64,000 nucleotides of DNA from an uncultured Lachnospiraceae bacterium (GCA_947174015.1 CAMWHJ010000002.1:26206-90205); one strand, 5' to 3'. Counted from the first letter of the stretch, positions 9,175 to 18,858 are shown. Made by a program: numbers and translations. Notes: generated by a model from the letters alone, not told the origin.

Positions 9175-9216
9175 ACCTCTCATAAGATAAACTTCTTTCT
9201 TTATCTTATGAGAGGT
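9175..9216 (-). terminator. 17-bp perfect hairpin with T-run over the ATPase ribosome site
   Basis: On the minus strand a perfect 17-base inverted repeat (arms 9200-9216 and 9175-9191, loop of 8) is followed by TTTTTT. It can end transcription from mscS. It also holds the only plausible ribosome site (GAGAGG) of the ABC ATPase gene, so it could limit that gene's translation. No known riboswitch aptamer was recognised in the 100 bases upstream. Confidence 0.7.
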
Positions 9217-9294
9217 CTTGCTGTTTTGACAATATGTAAGATTGATTTTCTAATCCATTCTGCTCATAGATTGACACATTTCTATACACTACCA

Positions 9295-10197
9295 TTACCC
9301 TTGTTCAATATGAACCGAAAGCTGGTTGTACGGAATGGAAATTCCTGCTTCATCAAAAGATAACTTGATATTCTCCGTTAAATGCCATTTCACTGCCCAA
9401 TATTCCTTTGTGGGAACCCACACATGAATTCCCAGCATCACGGCACTGTCGGCCAAATTATCTACAAAAATGTCAATGGGCTTATCCTTTAAGACAGACT
9501 CTTCTCTCACAATAAGCTGTTCTAAGCACTTTTTAGCCTCTAAAATATTGGCATCATAAGAGATTCCCACACTGATATCTACTCTGCGCTCTTCCTGTCC
9601 GGTTACATTCACAATATTGGAATTCATCAGGGTACCGTTGGGAATCATTATTACCTTGTTATCGTTGGTTAAAAGCTTAGTATAGAAAATCTGAATCTGC
9701 ATTACCGTTCCCTCAAAGCTGCCATCCACGATAAAATCGCCTATCTTAAAGGGCTGTAAAATTAGAATAAGCACACCGCCTGCAAAGTTTGACAAGCTGC
9801 CCTGCAGTGCAAGACCAATGGCCACACCTGCCGAACCCACCAAAGTCACAATGGAGGTGGTCTGAATCCCCAATTTCCCGGCAATTATCATAACCAGCAC
9901 CAGATACAAAAGCACTCTCAGCAGAGAATCAATAAACTGTTCCACTCCCTTGTCTGCACTGGAACGTTGTAAGGAACGTCTTATAATCTTTCGAATCAAG
10001 GAGATAATCTTCTTTCCAATAAAGAAAATTATTATGCAAATCAAAATATTGATTCCGAAATCAATAATCCCCGGTATATAACCCTGCAGAGTCTCCATCA
10101 GCACACTGGGCTTTACATCTTCTATGGTAAGGTTAGAAAGTTCATCCACCTGCTGGGCAATCTGGGTTTCGAGACTTTCTTCCGCTAATAAATACAT
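9295..10197 (-). CDS. mscS: MscS-family small-conductance mechanosensitive channel
   Basis: This membrane channel opens on hypo-osmotic stress. It has three membrane segments (about 40-65, 85-105 and 110-140), the last being the Gly/Ala-rich pore helix GSAGVAIGLALQGSLSNFAG, followed by the LQPFKIGDFI beta domain typical of MscS. The start at 10197 has AAAGGAG at good spacing and leaves 22 bases after glgB; the longer frame to 10251 would run into glgB. Length is 300 residues, near the E. coli protein (286). Confidence 0.88.
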   Translation of the reverse strand: MYLLAEESLETQIAQQVDELSNLTIEDVKPSVLMETLQGYIPGIIDFGINILICIIIFFIGKKIISLIRKIIRRSLQRSSADKGVEQFIDSLLRVLLYLVLVMIIAGKLGIQTTSIVTLVGSAGVAIGLALQGSLSNFAGGVLILILQPFKIGDFIVDGSFEGTVMQIQIFYTKLLTNDNKVIMIPNGTLMNSNIVNVTGQEERRVDISVGISYDANILEAKKCLEQLIVREESVLKDKPIDIFVDNLADSAVMLGIHVWVPTKEYWAVKWHLTENIKLSFDEAGISIPYNQLSVHIEQG

Positions 10198-10219
10198 ACT
10201 TGCTCCTTTCTTTTTTCTG

Positions 10220-12418
10220 TTAGGAAAGAACTCTTTCAAAGATAGATACACTTAACGGTGCCAGCTTTACCCTCAGGCAATAGGCTCTCTCATCACATTC
10301 TTCTTCTCTTGCGGTCTTTATGTTGGCATTGACTCCATGAGTTCCACAAAATGCCTTGTCATCACTGTTAAAAATTTCACGATATTGTCCCGGATAAGGT
10401 ACACCGATTTTGTAATTTTCCCGATGTACCGGAGTAAAGTTACAAATCACCAGCAAATCCTCTTCCGGTTTGCTGCCTTTTCGCAAAAATACGCTAAGGG
10501 TTTCATTAATAGCCGTGTTGTTAATCCACTCTAAGCCCTGATTTTCCTCCTCCAACTCATATAATGCAGGATATGTTTGATACAGCTCATTTAGTACAGA
10601 AATCATTTTCATCACACCGGCATTTTTTTTCTTTTTCAAAAGCTTCCACTCCGGTGTAAGACTTTCACACCACTCATACTCTCCGGCTGTTTCGTTGCCC
10701 ATAAAGGTAAGTTTTTTCCCTGGATGTACCATTTGATAGGCATACATCAGACGAAGGTGTGAAAATCTTGCATCCCCCTCCCCTGTCATTTTATTCAGCA
10801 TAGAATGTTTGCCATGTACCACCTCATCATGGGAAAACGGCAACATATAATGTTCGTTGCAGGCATACACCATAGTATTCAGAAATTCATTGTAATAGCC
10901 CTTTCGGAATAATGGATCACAGCCAAAAAAGCGAAAAGCTTCGTTCATAAACTCAAAATTCCACCGGTAATCAAAGCCCAAACCTTCTTCTCCCAGCGGT
11001 GCAGTAATGTTTCCAAAGAGCGTAGACTCCTCCGCAATCATCAATACATTGGGGTTCCGTTTCTTTATAATAGAATTTAAGTGCTTGATAAATTCTATTC
11101 CCTCCAAATTTTCACTGCCGCCATAAATGTTTGGTGTCCAATCGCCATCTAAACGGTCATAGTCATGATAGAGCATGGAGGACACTGCATCCACCCGAAG
11201 CCCATCTACATGAAACTCCTCCACCCAATACAGGGCATTGGCAATGAGGAAATTGCTGACTTCCTTTTTTCCATAATCAAAAGCATAAGTTCCCCAGCGC
11301 TTATGCTCCCGGCGGTTTTCCAATGAGGGTTCATAGAGCGGATATCCATTAAAACACATAAGCCCGTCCCCATTTTTTGGAAAATGTGCCGGAACCCAGT
11401 CTAAGATTACCCCAATCCCTGCCTTGTGAAGCTCATCAATAAAATATTTGAAATCATTAAATGAACCAAAACGGCTGGTGGGAGCATAGTACCCGGTGGT
11501 TTGATAGCCCCATGATTCGTCTAAAATATGTTCCATCACCGGCATAATTTCCACATGGGTCATATGTAATTCACTCACATGTGAAATAACCATAGGTGCC
11601 AACTCCCGATAATTGTAAAAGGTCTTCTTACCCTTTTTCTGAAAGGAACCAAGATGCAGCTCATAGACAGAAATGGGCTGCCTGTGATAGTCTGTTGTCT
11701 CTCTCTTTTTCAGCCATGCACTGTCACTCCATTTATATTTCTCTGTCTCCCCTACCACAGAACAGGAGTTCGGGCGAAGTTCAAAAGTATTGGCATAAGG
11801 ATCCGATTTTAAAAGAACTAGCCCGCCCCGCATTTTAATTTCATATTTGTAAATATCTCCCTCCTTTGCCTCTGGCACAAAGAGTTCAAAAATATCACTA
11901 TCGGATACCCGCTGCATCTGGTGGCGTCTGCCGTCCCAGTGATTAAATTTTCCTACTACGCTGACCCGCACAGCCTTTGGCACCCAAACTGCAAATTGTA
12001 CTCCAAAAACTCCGTCCCGCACCATGGGATGTGCTCCCAGCACCTGATATATCTCATAATGAATACCAGCAGAAAATTTTACACAATCTTCACCTGTAAT
12101 CAACGGTTCAAAACGATAACTGTCTTCTATCTGGATTTCTTCTTTTCCTTCTGTAACCAGAAAACGGTAATTCATCTTCTTCTTGCCCGGAATAAATACC
12201 GCATAAAACCCCTCTTCATCCACCTGTTCCATAGGATATATCTTGCCAGTGTCCTTAAATTTTACTTTCACATCACTTGCCTGTGGCTGAAAGGTTTGTA
12301 TCAGCATTCCTTTTTTTACTGGAAATGCACCTAAAATTCTCTGAGGCTTGTCCTCTTCTGAGTACACCACAGATTCAATTTTAGGCCAATTCATCAAATC
12401 ATATAGTTTATCTGTCAT
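10220..12418 (-). CDS. glgB: 1,4-alpha-glucan branching enzyme
   Basis: It forms alpha-1,6 branches in glycogen. It has an N-terminal CBM48-type region (about 115-210) and a GH13 barrel with YQTTGYYAPTSRFG, catalytic Asp in DGLRVDAV (near 409), acid Glu in MIAEES (near 462) and FSHDEV (near 529), followed by the C-terminal all-beta domain. The start at 12418 has GGAGGG 7 bases upstream. At 732 residues it is of normal length. No other glycogen gene is adjacent; a pullulanase lies at the other end of the window. Confidence 0.93.
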   Translation of the reverse strand: MTDKLYDLMNWPKIESVVYSEEDKPQRILGAFPVKKGMLIQTFQPQASDVKVKFKDTGKIYPMEQVDEEGFYAVFIPGKKKMNYRFLVTEGKEEIQIEDSYRFEPLITGEDCVKFSAGIHYEIYQVLGAHPMVRDGVFGVQFAVWVPKAVRVSVVGKFNHWDGRRHQMQRVSDSDIFELFVPEAKEGDIYKYEIKMRGGLVLLKSDPYANTFELRPNSCSVVGETEKYKWSDSAWLKKRETTDYHRQPISVYELHLGSFQKKGKKTFYNYRELAPMVISHVSELHMTHVEIMPVMEHILDESWGYQTTGYYAPTSRFGSFNDFKYFIDELHKAGIGVILDWVPAHFPKNGDGLMCFNGYPLYEPSLENRREHKRWGTYAFDYGKKEVSNFLIANALYWVEEFHVDGLRVDAVSSMLYHDYDRLDGDWTPNIYGGSENLEGIEFIKHLNSIIKKRNPNVLMIAEESTLFGNITAPLGEEGLGFDYRWNFEFMNEAFRFFGCDPLFRKGYYNEFLNTMVYACNEHYMLPFSHDEVVHGKHSMLNKMTGEGDARFSHLRLMYAYQMVHPGKKLTFMGNETAGEYEWCESLTPEWKLLKKKKNAGVMKMISVLNELYQTYPALYELEEENQGLEWINNTAINETLSVFLRKGSKPEEDLLVICNFTPVHRENYKIGVPYPGQYREIFNSDDKAFCGTHGVNANIKTAREEECDERAYCLRVKLAPLSVSIFERVLS

Positions 12419-12496
12419 AGCTTTTCCCTCCATACATTATTGTATGCAAAATTCGAGCATATTTTACAATTATGATACTATATTCTGCACTTTTTT

Positions 12497-13096
12497 TCAA
12501 CTTGAATAATTCTCTAAAAAGTCAAAAACCTCTTTTAAACCATCCAACTGCACTCCCGCATCTACCTGTACTTGAATTTCCGGTGGCAGGGAACTGTAAG
12601 AAATATCTGTCTCTGTGTAAATTTCACCGCTGTCCGTATAGTAAACAATAATATTGCCCTCCCCATCAAGCTTCACTTGATACCCCATGGCAACTTGGGA
12701 ATCTTTATAGGTCTTTCGCAGCACCAGCTTATTGGAAGAAAAGCACACCATTGTAAAGTCGCATAAGCCTTTCTGTAAATCACTTTGGGAGGGCGACTGA
12801 GCATACGCCTTGATTTTCTCCAACATTTCTTCTCTGGTGCAGCCTACGTATTCTGCGGGCATAGGAAGTTTTTCCTCTGTCAGCTGGTTCTGCTGCAAAT
12901 CATAACTCTCCAAGATATAAACAGTCTGATCCGAGGTATACTTGTCTGTTTCAACTGCAGTTCTTTGGGTATCTTCTATATGCTCTGATTCCTGCTGATT
13001 TTCCTCATCTCTGGACATATAATATCCGGTCATATAAGAAGCACCGGCAGCCAGTGCCAGAAATAGTAAAAAGCTGATAATATAGGTCTTTTTCAT
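12497..13096 (-). CDS. Membrane-anchored protein with BofC-like C-terminal part
   Basis: The 199-residue protein has an N-terminal signal/anchor (about 5-25), a polar linker and an extracytoplasmic domain. The end, with GYQVKLDGEGNIIVYY, then SGEIYTETDISYSSLP, recalls the C-terminal domain of BofC, which tunes SpoIVB-dependent sigma-K activation in sporulation. The match is from memory of the pattern and is weak. It lies in line with sporulation-associated genes (yqfD and others upstream). Confidence 0.5.
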   Translation of the reverse strand: MKKTYIISFLLFLALAAGASYMTGYYMSRDEENQQESEHIEDTQRTAVETDKYTSDQTVYILESYDLQQNQLTEEKLPMPAEYVGCTREEMLEKIKAYAQSPSQSDLQKGLCDFTMVCFSSNKLVLRKTYKDSQVAMGYQVKLDGEGNIIVYYTDSGEIYTETDISYSSLPPEIQVQVDAGVQLDGLKEVFDFLENYSS

Positions 13097-13161
13097 ATCA
13101 TTTCTCCTTTTCTTTCCCTATATTATCAGCCAAATTATTATATTTTATACAATTTTTTCCA

Positions 13162-14808
13162 TTAGATTAAATGAAGCTTCTGTGCTATTCCCACAATCAA
13201 ATATCCCTTAGGCAGTGAAAACAGCTCTTCTTCGGTAAATTCCTTTAATACCAGCAACAGTATACCATAAACTGCCACAGCCACCACCAACGCAATCACG
13301 ATGCTGACAGTATTACTGTCAATCAACTGTTCCAGTCCCAGATATACCAGATAAGACAATAAACCCATGGCAGCAGAGGCAATGATGGGAATCACAAAAG
13401 TCTTATGAATTTCCTGCCGATAGCCGGTGGCTCGCCGGATGGCAATGGAATTTAGTATACACATCAACAGAGCAAAAAACACATTTCCAATGACCATAGA
13501 ATAAATACTTAAATCAGTAAATGCCACCAAAACATACACCAAGGCTACATGTAACACCAAGGAAATAAAGGCATTGGTCACCGGCACATTCATTCGATTT
13601 AACCCCTGTAAAATTCCATTGGATAAGGTGGACAGGGAATAGAATACTACCGCACTGGAGCCCGCCATCAAAAGCTGTGCTGGAAGTTCTCTGCTGTCAT
13701 TAAATAGTAACTGCAGAATCGGTGAGCCCAACACTGCCAGCCCAACACTGCTGGGAATGGCAATGACCATCACAAACCGGATGGAAACATTTATTTTTTG
13801 CTGAATCAACCTTCGATCTCTGGCAGCAACTGCCGCTGTCAGACTGGGAATGGTGGAGGCAGCCATGGCACTTGCTATGGACACCGGCACATTGACCAGC
13901 AGGCGGTATTTTCCGGTAAATACCCCAAACAACTCTGTATAATTCTTCACTCCCTTGGCACTCATTACATTACTAAAGATAATCTGATCAATAAACGTAC
14001 TGGAATTATATACGGCAGTGCTTAAAACTATCGGCACAATGGTGGAAAAAAGCAACAGATAAATTTCTTTGTAACTTTCCGTCTGTACTGTGATGTCCCG
14101 TGCCATTTTCCTGCGAAGTACCCGCTTGTAGGCAGCCATCATAAACAGCAAAAAACCCAGACCCACCAAAGCTCCGGCAAAGGTACCCAGCGTACTTCCT
14201 GCCGCACCATAAGCTCCGGCATAATTTTCATTCTGCAAAATTTTAGCCACTTTACTGCCATAAGCAAAGAGATAGTAAGCAGCCACTATACTGACTATTG
14301 CATTGACAATCTGCTCCACAATTTGGGAAACCGCTGTGGGCATCATAGTTCCTAATCCCTGACAATAACCTCGCAGAACGCCCATAATTGCCACAATCAA
14401 TATGGTGGGTGCCAACACACGCAAAGAAAAGGCTATCATGGAATCTTTCATAATGGTTCCGGCAATAAAATCTGCCAACAGAAATGTCACCGAAGCGATA
14501 AAGGTACCCACCACCAGTGCAAAAAACATACCTGCCTTAAAAATCTTATATGCGTTCTTATGTTCCTTATTATGTGTTCTCGCTGCCACCAGCTTAGAAA
14601 TAGCCGTAGGCAGGGAATAAGAAGATATCAGCAGCATCATGGAATACACCTCAAAGGCAAAACCATAAAGTCCATTTCCATAATCTCCAATCACTCTGGT
14701 AACCGGAACGCGGTAAAGCAGTCCAATAACACGAGCCAATATGGAGGCAGTTGCAAGAATACTTCCCTGCACCACAAATCCTGTGCTGTTTGTCTTTTTC
14801 TGTCCCAT
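13162..14808 (-). CDS. MVF/SpoVB-type polysaccharide or lipid II flippase
   Basis: The 548 residues form about 14 membrane helices with the family start FVVQGSILATASILARVIGL followed by YRVPVTRVIGDYG, as in SpoVB/MurJ-like MOP-superfamily flippases. It probably moves lipid-linked cell-wall or spore-cortex precursors. A strong ribosome site (AAGGAG) precedes the ATG. It follows ybeY by 14 bases and is likely in the same operon. Confidence 0.8.
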   Translation of the reverse strand: MGQKKTNSTGFVVQGSILATASILARVIGLLYRVPVTRVIGDYGNGLYGFAFEVYSMMLLISSYSLPTAISKLVAARTHNKEHKNAYKIFKAGMFFALVVGTFIASVTFLLADFIAGTIMKDSMIAFSLRVLAPTILIVAIMGVLRGYCQGLGTMMPTAVSQIVEQIVNAIVSIVAAYYLFAYGSKVAKILQNENYAGAYGAAGSTLGTFAGALVGLGFLLFMMAAYKRVLRRKMARDITVQTESYKEIYLLLFSTIVPIVLSTAVYNSSTFIDQIIFSNVMSAKGVKNYTELFGVFTGKYRLLVNVPVSIASAMAASTIPSLTAAVAARDRRLIQQKINVSIRFVMVIAIPSSVGLAVLGSPILQLLFNDSRELPAQLLMAGSSAVVFYSLSTLSNGILQGLNRMNVPVTNAFISLVLHVALVYVLVAFTDLSIYSMVIGNVFFALLMCILNSIAIRRATGYRQEIHKTFVIPIIASAAMGLLSYLVYLGLEQLIDSNTVSIVIALVVAVAVYGILLLVLKEFTEEELFSLPKGYLIVGIAQKLHLI

Positions 14809-14822
14809 AGTAGTTCTCCTTT

Positions 14823-15320
14823 TTATCGTGTAATCCCCAGTTGCCTTAAAATCTCTTCCTGCTTTGCAAACATGACCTTCTCTTCCTCCGGTTCCATATG
14901 ATCATAGCCCATCAAATGAAGCATACTGTGGGCAATCAGAAAGGCAAACTCCCGCTGATAGCTGTGACCGTAGCCCAATGCCTGATCTTTCATCTTATCC
15001 AGCGAGATAATAATATCTCCCAGCATCAGTTCTCCGCTCTCCGGATGAAAACATTCCGGCTGCTGTTCTTCTATGGCATCAAAACATCCTGCCTTTGAGT
15101 ACTCTACCATAGGAAAGGACAACACATCTGTGGCGGCATCTATGCTTCTGCATTCCTTATTGATTTCATGAATCTTGTCGTTATCAGTCAAAATCACATT
15201 GACTTCACACTCATAGGGGCATGCTTCATAATCCAAGGCTGCATTTACCACCAGTTCTGCCAGTTCCCCATAGGAAATCCCTAAATCCAACGTATATTCT
15301 TCTTCCAGACTAATTGTCAT
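14823..15320 (-). CDS. ybeY: Endoribonuclease YbeY, rRNA maturation factor
   Basis: The zinc motif HSMLHLMGYDH matches the family HGxLHLxGYDH, except Ser for Gly. YbeY acts in 16S rRNA 3'-end processing and ribosome quality control. The 165-residue protein starts at ATG 15320 after AAGGAAG. It keeps its widespread position after phoH and a PgpH-type gene. Confidence 0.92.
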   Translation of the reverse strand: MTISLEEEYTLDLGISYGELAELVVNAALDYEACPYECEVNVILTDNDKIHEINKECRSIDAATDVLSFPMVEYSKAGCFDAIEEQQPECFHPESGELMLGDIIISLDKMKDQALGYGHSYQREFAFLIAHSMLHLMGYDHMEPEEEKVMFAKQEEILRQLGITR

Positions 15321-15365
15321 CACTTTCTTCCTTTCTGTGCACGTAACTGTTTTGTACCTTCCCGG

Positions 15366-16541
15366 TTACTCCTTCTCTTTGACCTTATCACATAAGCGTA
15401 CAATTAGAAAATCTCTTAATAGTGCATAATCTCTCATGGAAAGCTCTGATTTATCCAAAAGCCCCCGATTGACCTTCTGCCGGATAATGGCATTTAAATA
15501 GACATCCTCAGCCGTTTCCCCCGCATATCCGGATTCCTTTGCAAGCACCAGTGTCTCTGTCACCAGAACAATACTTGCCTCTCTGGTCAAAGGTTTCTCA
15601 CTTTCTGCTGCCAAAGACAGCACCACATCCACCATTCGTTTCGGCAGTTTTTTCCAGTATGCAGTTTCAATAAAAGGATCCACATAATTTTTCCCCAAAG
15701 TTCTTGCATAATTGTAATAATATATACTGCATTTTGTCAAAAGACTGTCTGCTCCCAGCATAGTTGCTGCTGTTGCTGCCAATGAAGCAGAGTCAGCGGC
15801 ATGGTTATACACCCTGCGTTTTGTCTTAATCATGGCAGAAATAATTGCATATTCTGGCTTAATAATTTTATTCAATGTATAGTTTTCCTTGTTGCGGCTG
15901 CGATACAAGTAAGGAAATACCACAATTACCGCCAAAATATTTATCCCAGCTCCTATTAAAATATCAAATAGTATGTTGATCTTAAAGCGCTCTGTCCTAA
16001 AAAACACATAGACACACATGGTAAGTACATAGATGGAAAACATGGTAATCAAACCTGACATTACCTGCCTTTTCTTGGTAAGGCAGCTGCTGAAATAGGC
16101 CGCAACAATACCGGCGATTAAGTAAAAGAGCAGGATTTCTATATGCATCCCTCCCCACAAAAACACCGTGCTAAGTATCACTGCATGTGCCGCAATGGCA
16201 GGTACAATGCCGCAGACCACACCCATCATTACCGGAAGAACCAGTACCGTATCACAGTAATCTGGTTCGTACACCATAAATATGCCCAAAACCAAGCCAA
16301 TACCATACACGATACTGATTTCCACCGGAGATATGGGATGGTATTCCTTTACGTTTATCACATCCGCAGCATAAGCAACAATAAAGGCTGTGCACAGCAC
16401 TAAGGAAAGTGCCATAATGGAAATGGTTTTCTGAATGCTCATATGAAGCAGGAAGAAAGGCACTCCTCCAGAAACTATTAACGTTTCTAAATACACAGCC
16501 ACCGCCATTTGTATATTCCTTTTTTCGGATATTTTTTTCAT
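15366..16541 (-). CDS. Degenerate PgpH-like membrane HD protein, catalytically dead
   Basis: Between phoH and ybeY one expects PgpH (YqfF), a c-di-AMP phosphodiesterase with an extracellular domain, seven membrane helices and a cytoplasmic HD domain (about 700 residues). This protein has only 391 residues: about seven membrane helices (10-215) and a C-terminal helical domain. The region VYNHAADSASLAATAATMLG (244-263) aligns with the PgpH segment before the HD motif, but where YHDIGK is expected there is YYNYAR (275-280), so His and Asp are lost. The extracellular domain is missing as well. Start overlaps the phoH stop (ATGA). Possibly a structural or regulatory remnant. Confidence 0.65.
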   Translation of the reverse strand: MKKISEKRNIQMAVAVYLETLIVSGGVPFFLLHMSIQKTISIMALSLVLCTAFIVAYAADVINVKEYHPISPVEISIVYGIGLVLGIFMVYEPDYCDTVLVLPVMMGVVCGIVPAIAAHAVILSTVFLWGGMHIEILLFYLIAGIVAAYFSSCLTKKRQVMSGLITMFSIYVLTMCVYVFFRTERFKINILFDILIGAGINILAVIVVFPYLYRSRNKENYTLNKIIKPEYAIISAMIKTKRRVYNHAADSASLAATAATMLGADSLLTKCSIYYYNYARTLGKNYVDPFIETAYWKKLPKRMVDVVLSLAAESEKPLTREASIVLVTETLVLAKESGYAGETAEDVYLNAIIRQKVNRGLLDKSELSMRDYALLRDFLIVRLCDKVKEKE

Positions 16542-17527
16542 CTTGCCGTTCCCCCACGCTTTGGCTTCGACTGCTTACTCTCATAATCCTCATATGCTTT
16601 TACAATTTTCTGTACCAAGGGATGGCGCACCACATCCTTGCTTGTCAAGCTGCAGAAAGCTATCTCGTCCACCTTCTTAAGCACCCGCTCTGCCATCTCA
16701 AGACCAGACTTCTGATCCTTTGGCAAATCCTTTTGGGTAGCATCTCCGGTGATCACCACCTTAGATCCAAAGCCGATTCGGGTTAAAAACATCTTCATCT
16801 GTGCTGGTGTAGTATTTTGAGCCTCATCCAAAATAATGAAAGCATTATCTAGAGTACGTCCACGCATATAGGCAAGAGGTGCCACCTCAATAAGCCCTTT
16901 TTCCATATTTTTCAAAAAACTGTCCGCCCCCATAATCTGATATAAGGCATCATAAAGAGGACGCAAATAGGGGTCTACTTTGCTCTGTAAATCTCCCGGC
17001 AGAAATCCCAGCTTTTCTCCCGCTTCAATGGCAGGTCTGGTGAGAATGATTCTGCTGACTTCATCATTTTTGAAGGCGGAAATTGCCATGGCCATGGCAA
17101 GGTAGGTCTTACCGGTACCGGCAGGACCAATACCGAAAACTATCATCTTGTCACGAATGGCATCTACATATTCCTTCTGTCCCAAGGTCTTTGGCTTAAC
17201 AGGTTTCCCCTGAATGGTGTGACAGATACAGTCCTTGTCAATCTCCAGTATCTGCCCCTCCTTTTCCTCAAAGGTCAGGGACAGAATATAGTCCACATTC
17301 TGCTCGGTAATTTGGTTGCCACGCTTTGAGAGAGCGGTAAGATTTTCAAAAATCGTCTGTGCCTTTTCCACCTCATGAGGTGTCCCTATCACATGAATCC
17401 CCTCTCCTCTTGTAACAATGGTTACATTTAAGGTATGTTCAATTTTCTTTATATAATGATCAAACTGCCCAAATACATTTTTCATGTGTTCCATGGGTAT
17501 GTTAATTATCACTTCCTGATTCTCCAT
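16538..17527 (-). CDS. phoH: PhoH-family ATPase
   Basis: Walker A GPAGTGKT (about 133-140) and Walker B FIILDEAQN are present, with an N-terminal KH-like part. The protein is thought to work with YbeY in RNA metabolism. The start at ATG 17527 has AAGGA upstream and overlaps the end of yqfD by 26 bases. Length is 329 residues, typical for the family. Confidence 0.92.
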   Translation of the reverse strand: MENQEVIINIPMEHMKNVFGQFDHYIKKIEHTLNVTIVTRGEGIHVIGTPHEVEKAQTIFENLTALSKRGNQITEQNVDYILSLTFEEKEGQILEIDKDCICHTIQGKPVKPKTLGQKEYVDAIRDKMIVFGIGPAGTGKTYLAMAMAISAFKNDEVSRIILTRPAIEAGEKLGFLPGDLQSKVDPYLRPLYDALYQIMGADSFLKNMEKGLIEVAPLAYMRGRTLDNAFIILDEAQNTTPAQMKMFLTRIGFGSKVVITGDATQKDLPKDQKSGLEMAERVLKKVDEIAFCSLTSKDVVRHPLVQKIVKAYEDYESKQSKPKRGGTAR

Positions 17528-18755
17528 CAATTTGCTGTTCCTTTCCATCTATATTCAAGTCTATCGCTGTGGCTTCCTTGCGAATCCCCAGCTTTTCAAT
17601 GGCTGTCAGCCTTCCACTGGCATGACAGGTATTTTTGTCTATTTCTATTGTAACATTATTTTGCTGAATTTGAACCCCTTTTTCTTCTAAACTTTCCATA
17701 AATTTTAAAAGACGCTCTTTTGCTTTTTGTTCTGCTTGTGCTTTTGTATATTTTTTTGTTTCGATGATGTCTTCGCAGACAGTCACACTCCCCACAGATA
17801 TCGGCAAATAGAAATTCTCTCCAATGGTAAGCTGATGAATATCTGATATGGTATGATAAGTATTGTATTTTATCCTATGACATCCTAAAATCACGGACTT
17901 TTGGTTCCATTTCAGATATAAGCCATACCTGTTGTTTCCTGTGACCGTTCGAAGCTTGTAATCTAAGGAAAAACTGTCTTCATAATTATAATTTACTTTT
18001 CCGTAAATATCTGCATCCGCTGCCACATACTGATAATTGATAATTTCTTCTGCATCATCTGTAATGGGCAGTGCTGAACCCACCAGCAAATCCCCAGTCT
18101 TTACCACATCTCCCATTTGCACATAAGGTGTCCCTGCCCTGGTGATGATGCTGGTGATAATTGCCTCCTTGTTGGCATACAGATCACTGGGCTGATTCTC
18201 TTGAATATGCTCCACTGAAGTGTCCGTATTCTCTTGAATATCTACAATAAGCCGAGTACCCACCAACTTTGCCGAAGTCCAAATAATATCATTGAACTCC
18301 GCTCTCAGCAAAGTCTCTATCTCTTCACAGTTTACTTTAGATTTCCACATGCCATGCACTACCTGATGTTCTTCTAAAAACTGCAACAGCACATCATCGG
18401 TTCTGCCCCGGTTGCCATTAAATTCTATCTGCCACACAAATAAAGATAAAATGTAAACAAATACTGCACAGGCTGCGATTCCTGCAAAAAACATCTTTCG
18501 TTTTCGATATTTATACAAGAAAAAGGGAAAACCGTGACGTTCCAAAATCCTTACGGTTACATTGGTTTTGCGAATAATGGTTTTCAGTTTGCGGAAAGCA
18601 GGAACACTTAGATACATCTCATAGCTGTGATCCTTGGGCATAATATTCCAAATAAGAATGCTGTTCTTACTACAAAGATTTAGAAACCGCTCCGGTGAAC
18701 CGCCGGTAAGCCGGATACGCACATACCCTCTCAGAAATTTAAACAAAGCAAACAA
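17502..18755 (-). CDS. yqfD: Sporulation protein YqfD
   Basis: A membrane segment lies near 85-105, preceded by the conserved GYVRIRLTGGSPERFLNLC and followed by a long extracytoplasmic domain. YqfD is a sporulation membrane protein of the mother cell in Bacillus. GGAGGG lies 6 bases before a TTG at 18755, which I take as the start; the frame extends to an ATG at 18797 without a ribosome site. It is coupled to phoH, but unlike in Bacillus its usual partner yqfC is divergent. Confidence 0.85.
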   Translation of the reverse strand: MFALFKFLRGYVRIRLTGGSPERFLNLCSKNSILIWNIMPKDHSYEMYLSVPAFRKLKTIIRKTNVTVRILERHGFPFFLYKYRKRKMFFAGIAACAVFVYILSLFVWQIEFNGNRGRTDDVLLQFLEEHQVVHGMWKSKVNCEEIETLLRAEFNDIIWTSAKLVGTRLIVDIQENTDTSVEHIQENQPSDLYANKEAIITSIITRAGTPYVQMGDVVKTGDLLVGSALPITDDAEEIINYQYVAADADIYGKVNYNYEDSFSLDYKLRTVTGNNRYGLYLKWNQKSVILGCHRIKYNTYHTISDIHQLTIGENFYLPISVGSVTVCEDIIETKKYTKAQAEQKAKERLLKFMESLEEKGVQIQQNNVTIEIDKNTCHASGRLTAIEKLGIRKEATAIDLNIDGKEQQIDGESGSDN

Positions 18756-18799
18756 AAGAGTCCCTCCAAAATCCGGCTTTCTACATACTATATGCATGG

Positions 18800-18828
18800 G
18801 ACTATTTTTTCATTCCTATGCATATAAT
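18800..18828 (+). promoter_or_regulatory. Sigma-E-like sporulation promoter for yqfC
   Basis: CATATAAT at 18821-18828 fits the sigma-E -10 (CATACANT), and GACTATT at 18800-18806 is a moderate -35 match with a 14-base gap. It lies 30 bases before the yqfC start. Confidence 0.5.
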
Positions 18829-18858
18829 GAATTAAATCAATTTCCAACCGGAGGAGTT

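Noticed and set aside
9217-9294. Possible TPP or guanidine riboswitch before the NitT/TauT-type ABC genes
   Set aside because: No CTGAGA-type TPP core and no ykkC-type conserved segments were found in the short gap.
15343-15369. Another copy of the GTAAC...GTTAC repeat between the PgpH-like gene and ybeY
   Set aside because: Only the outer five bases match, without the conserved TTCAG/CTGAA parts; chance is likely.
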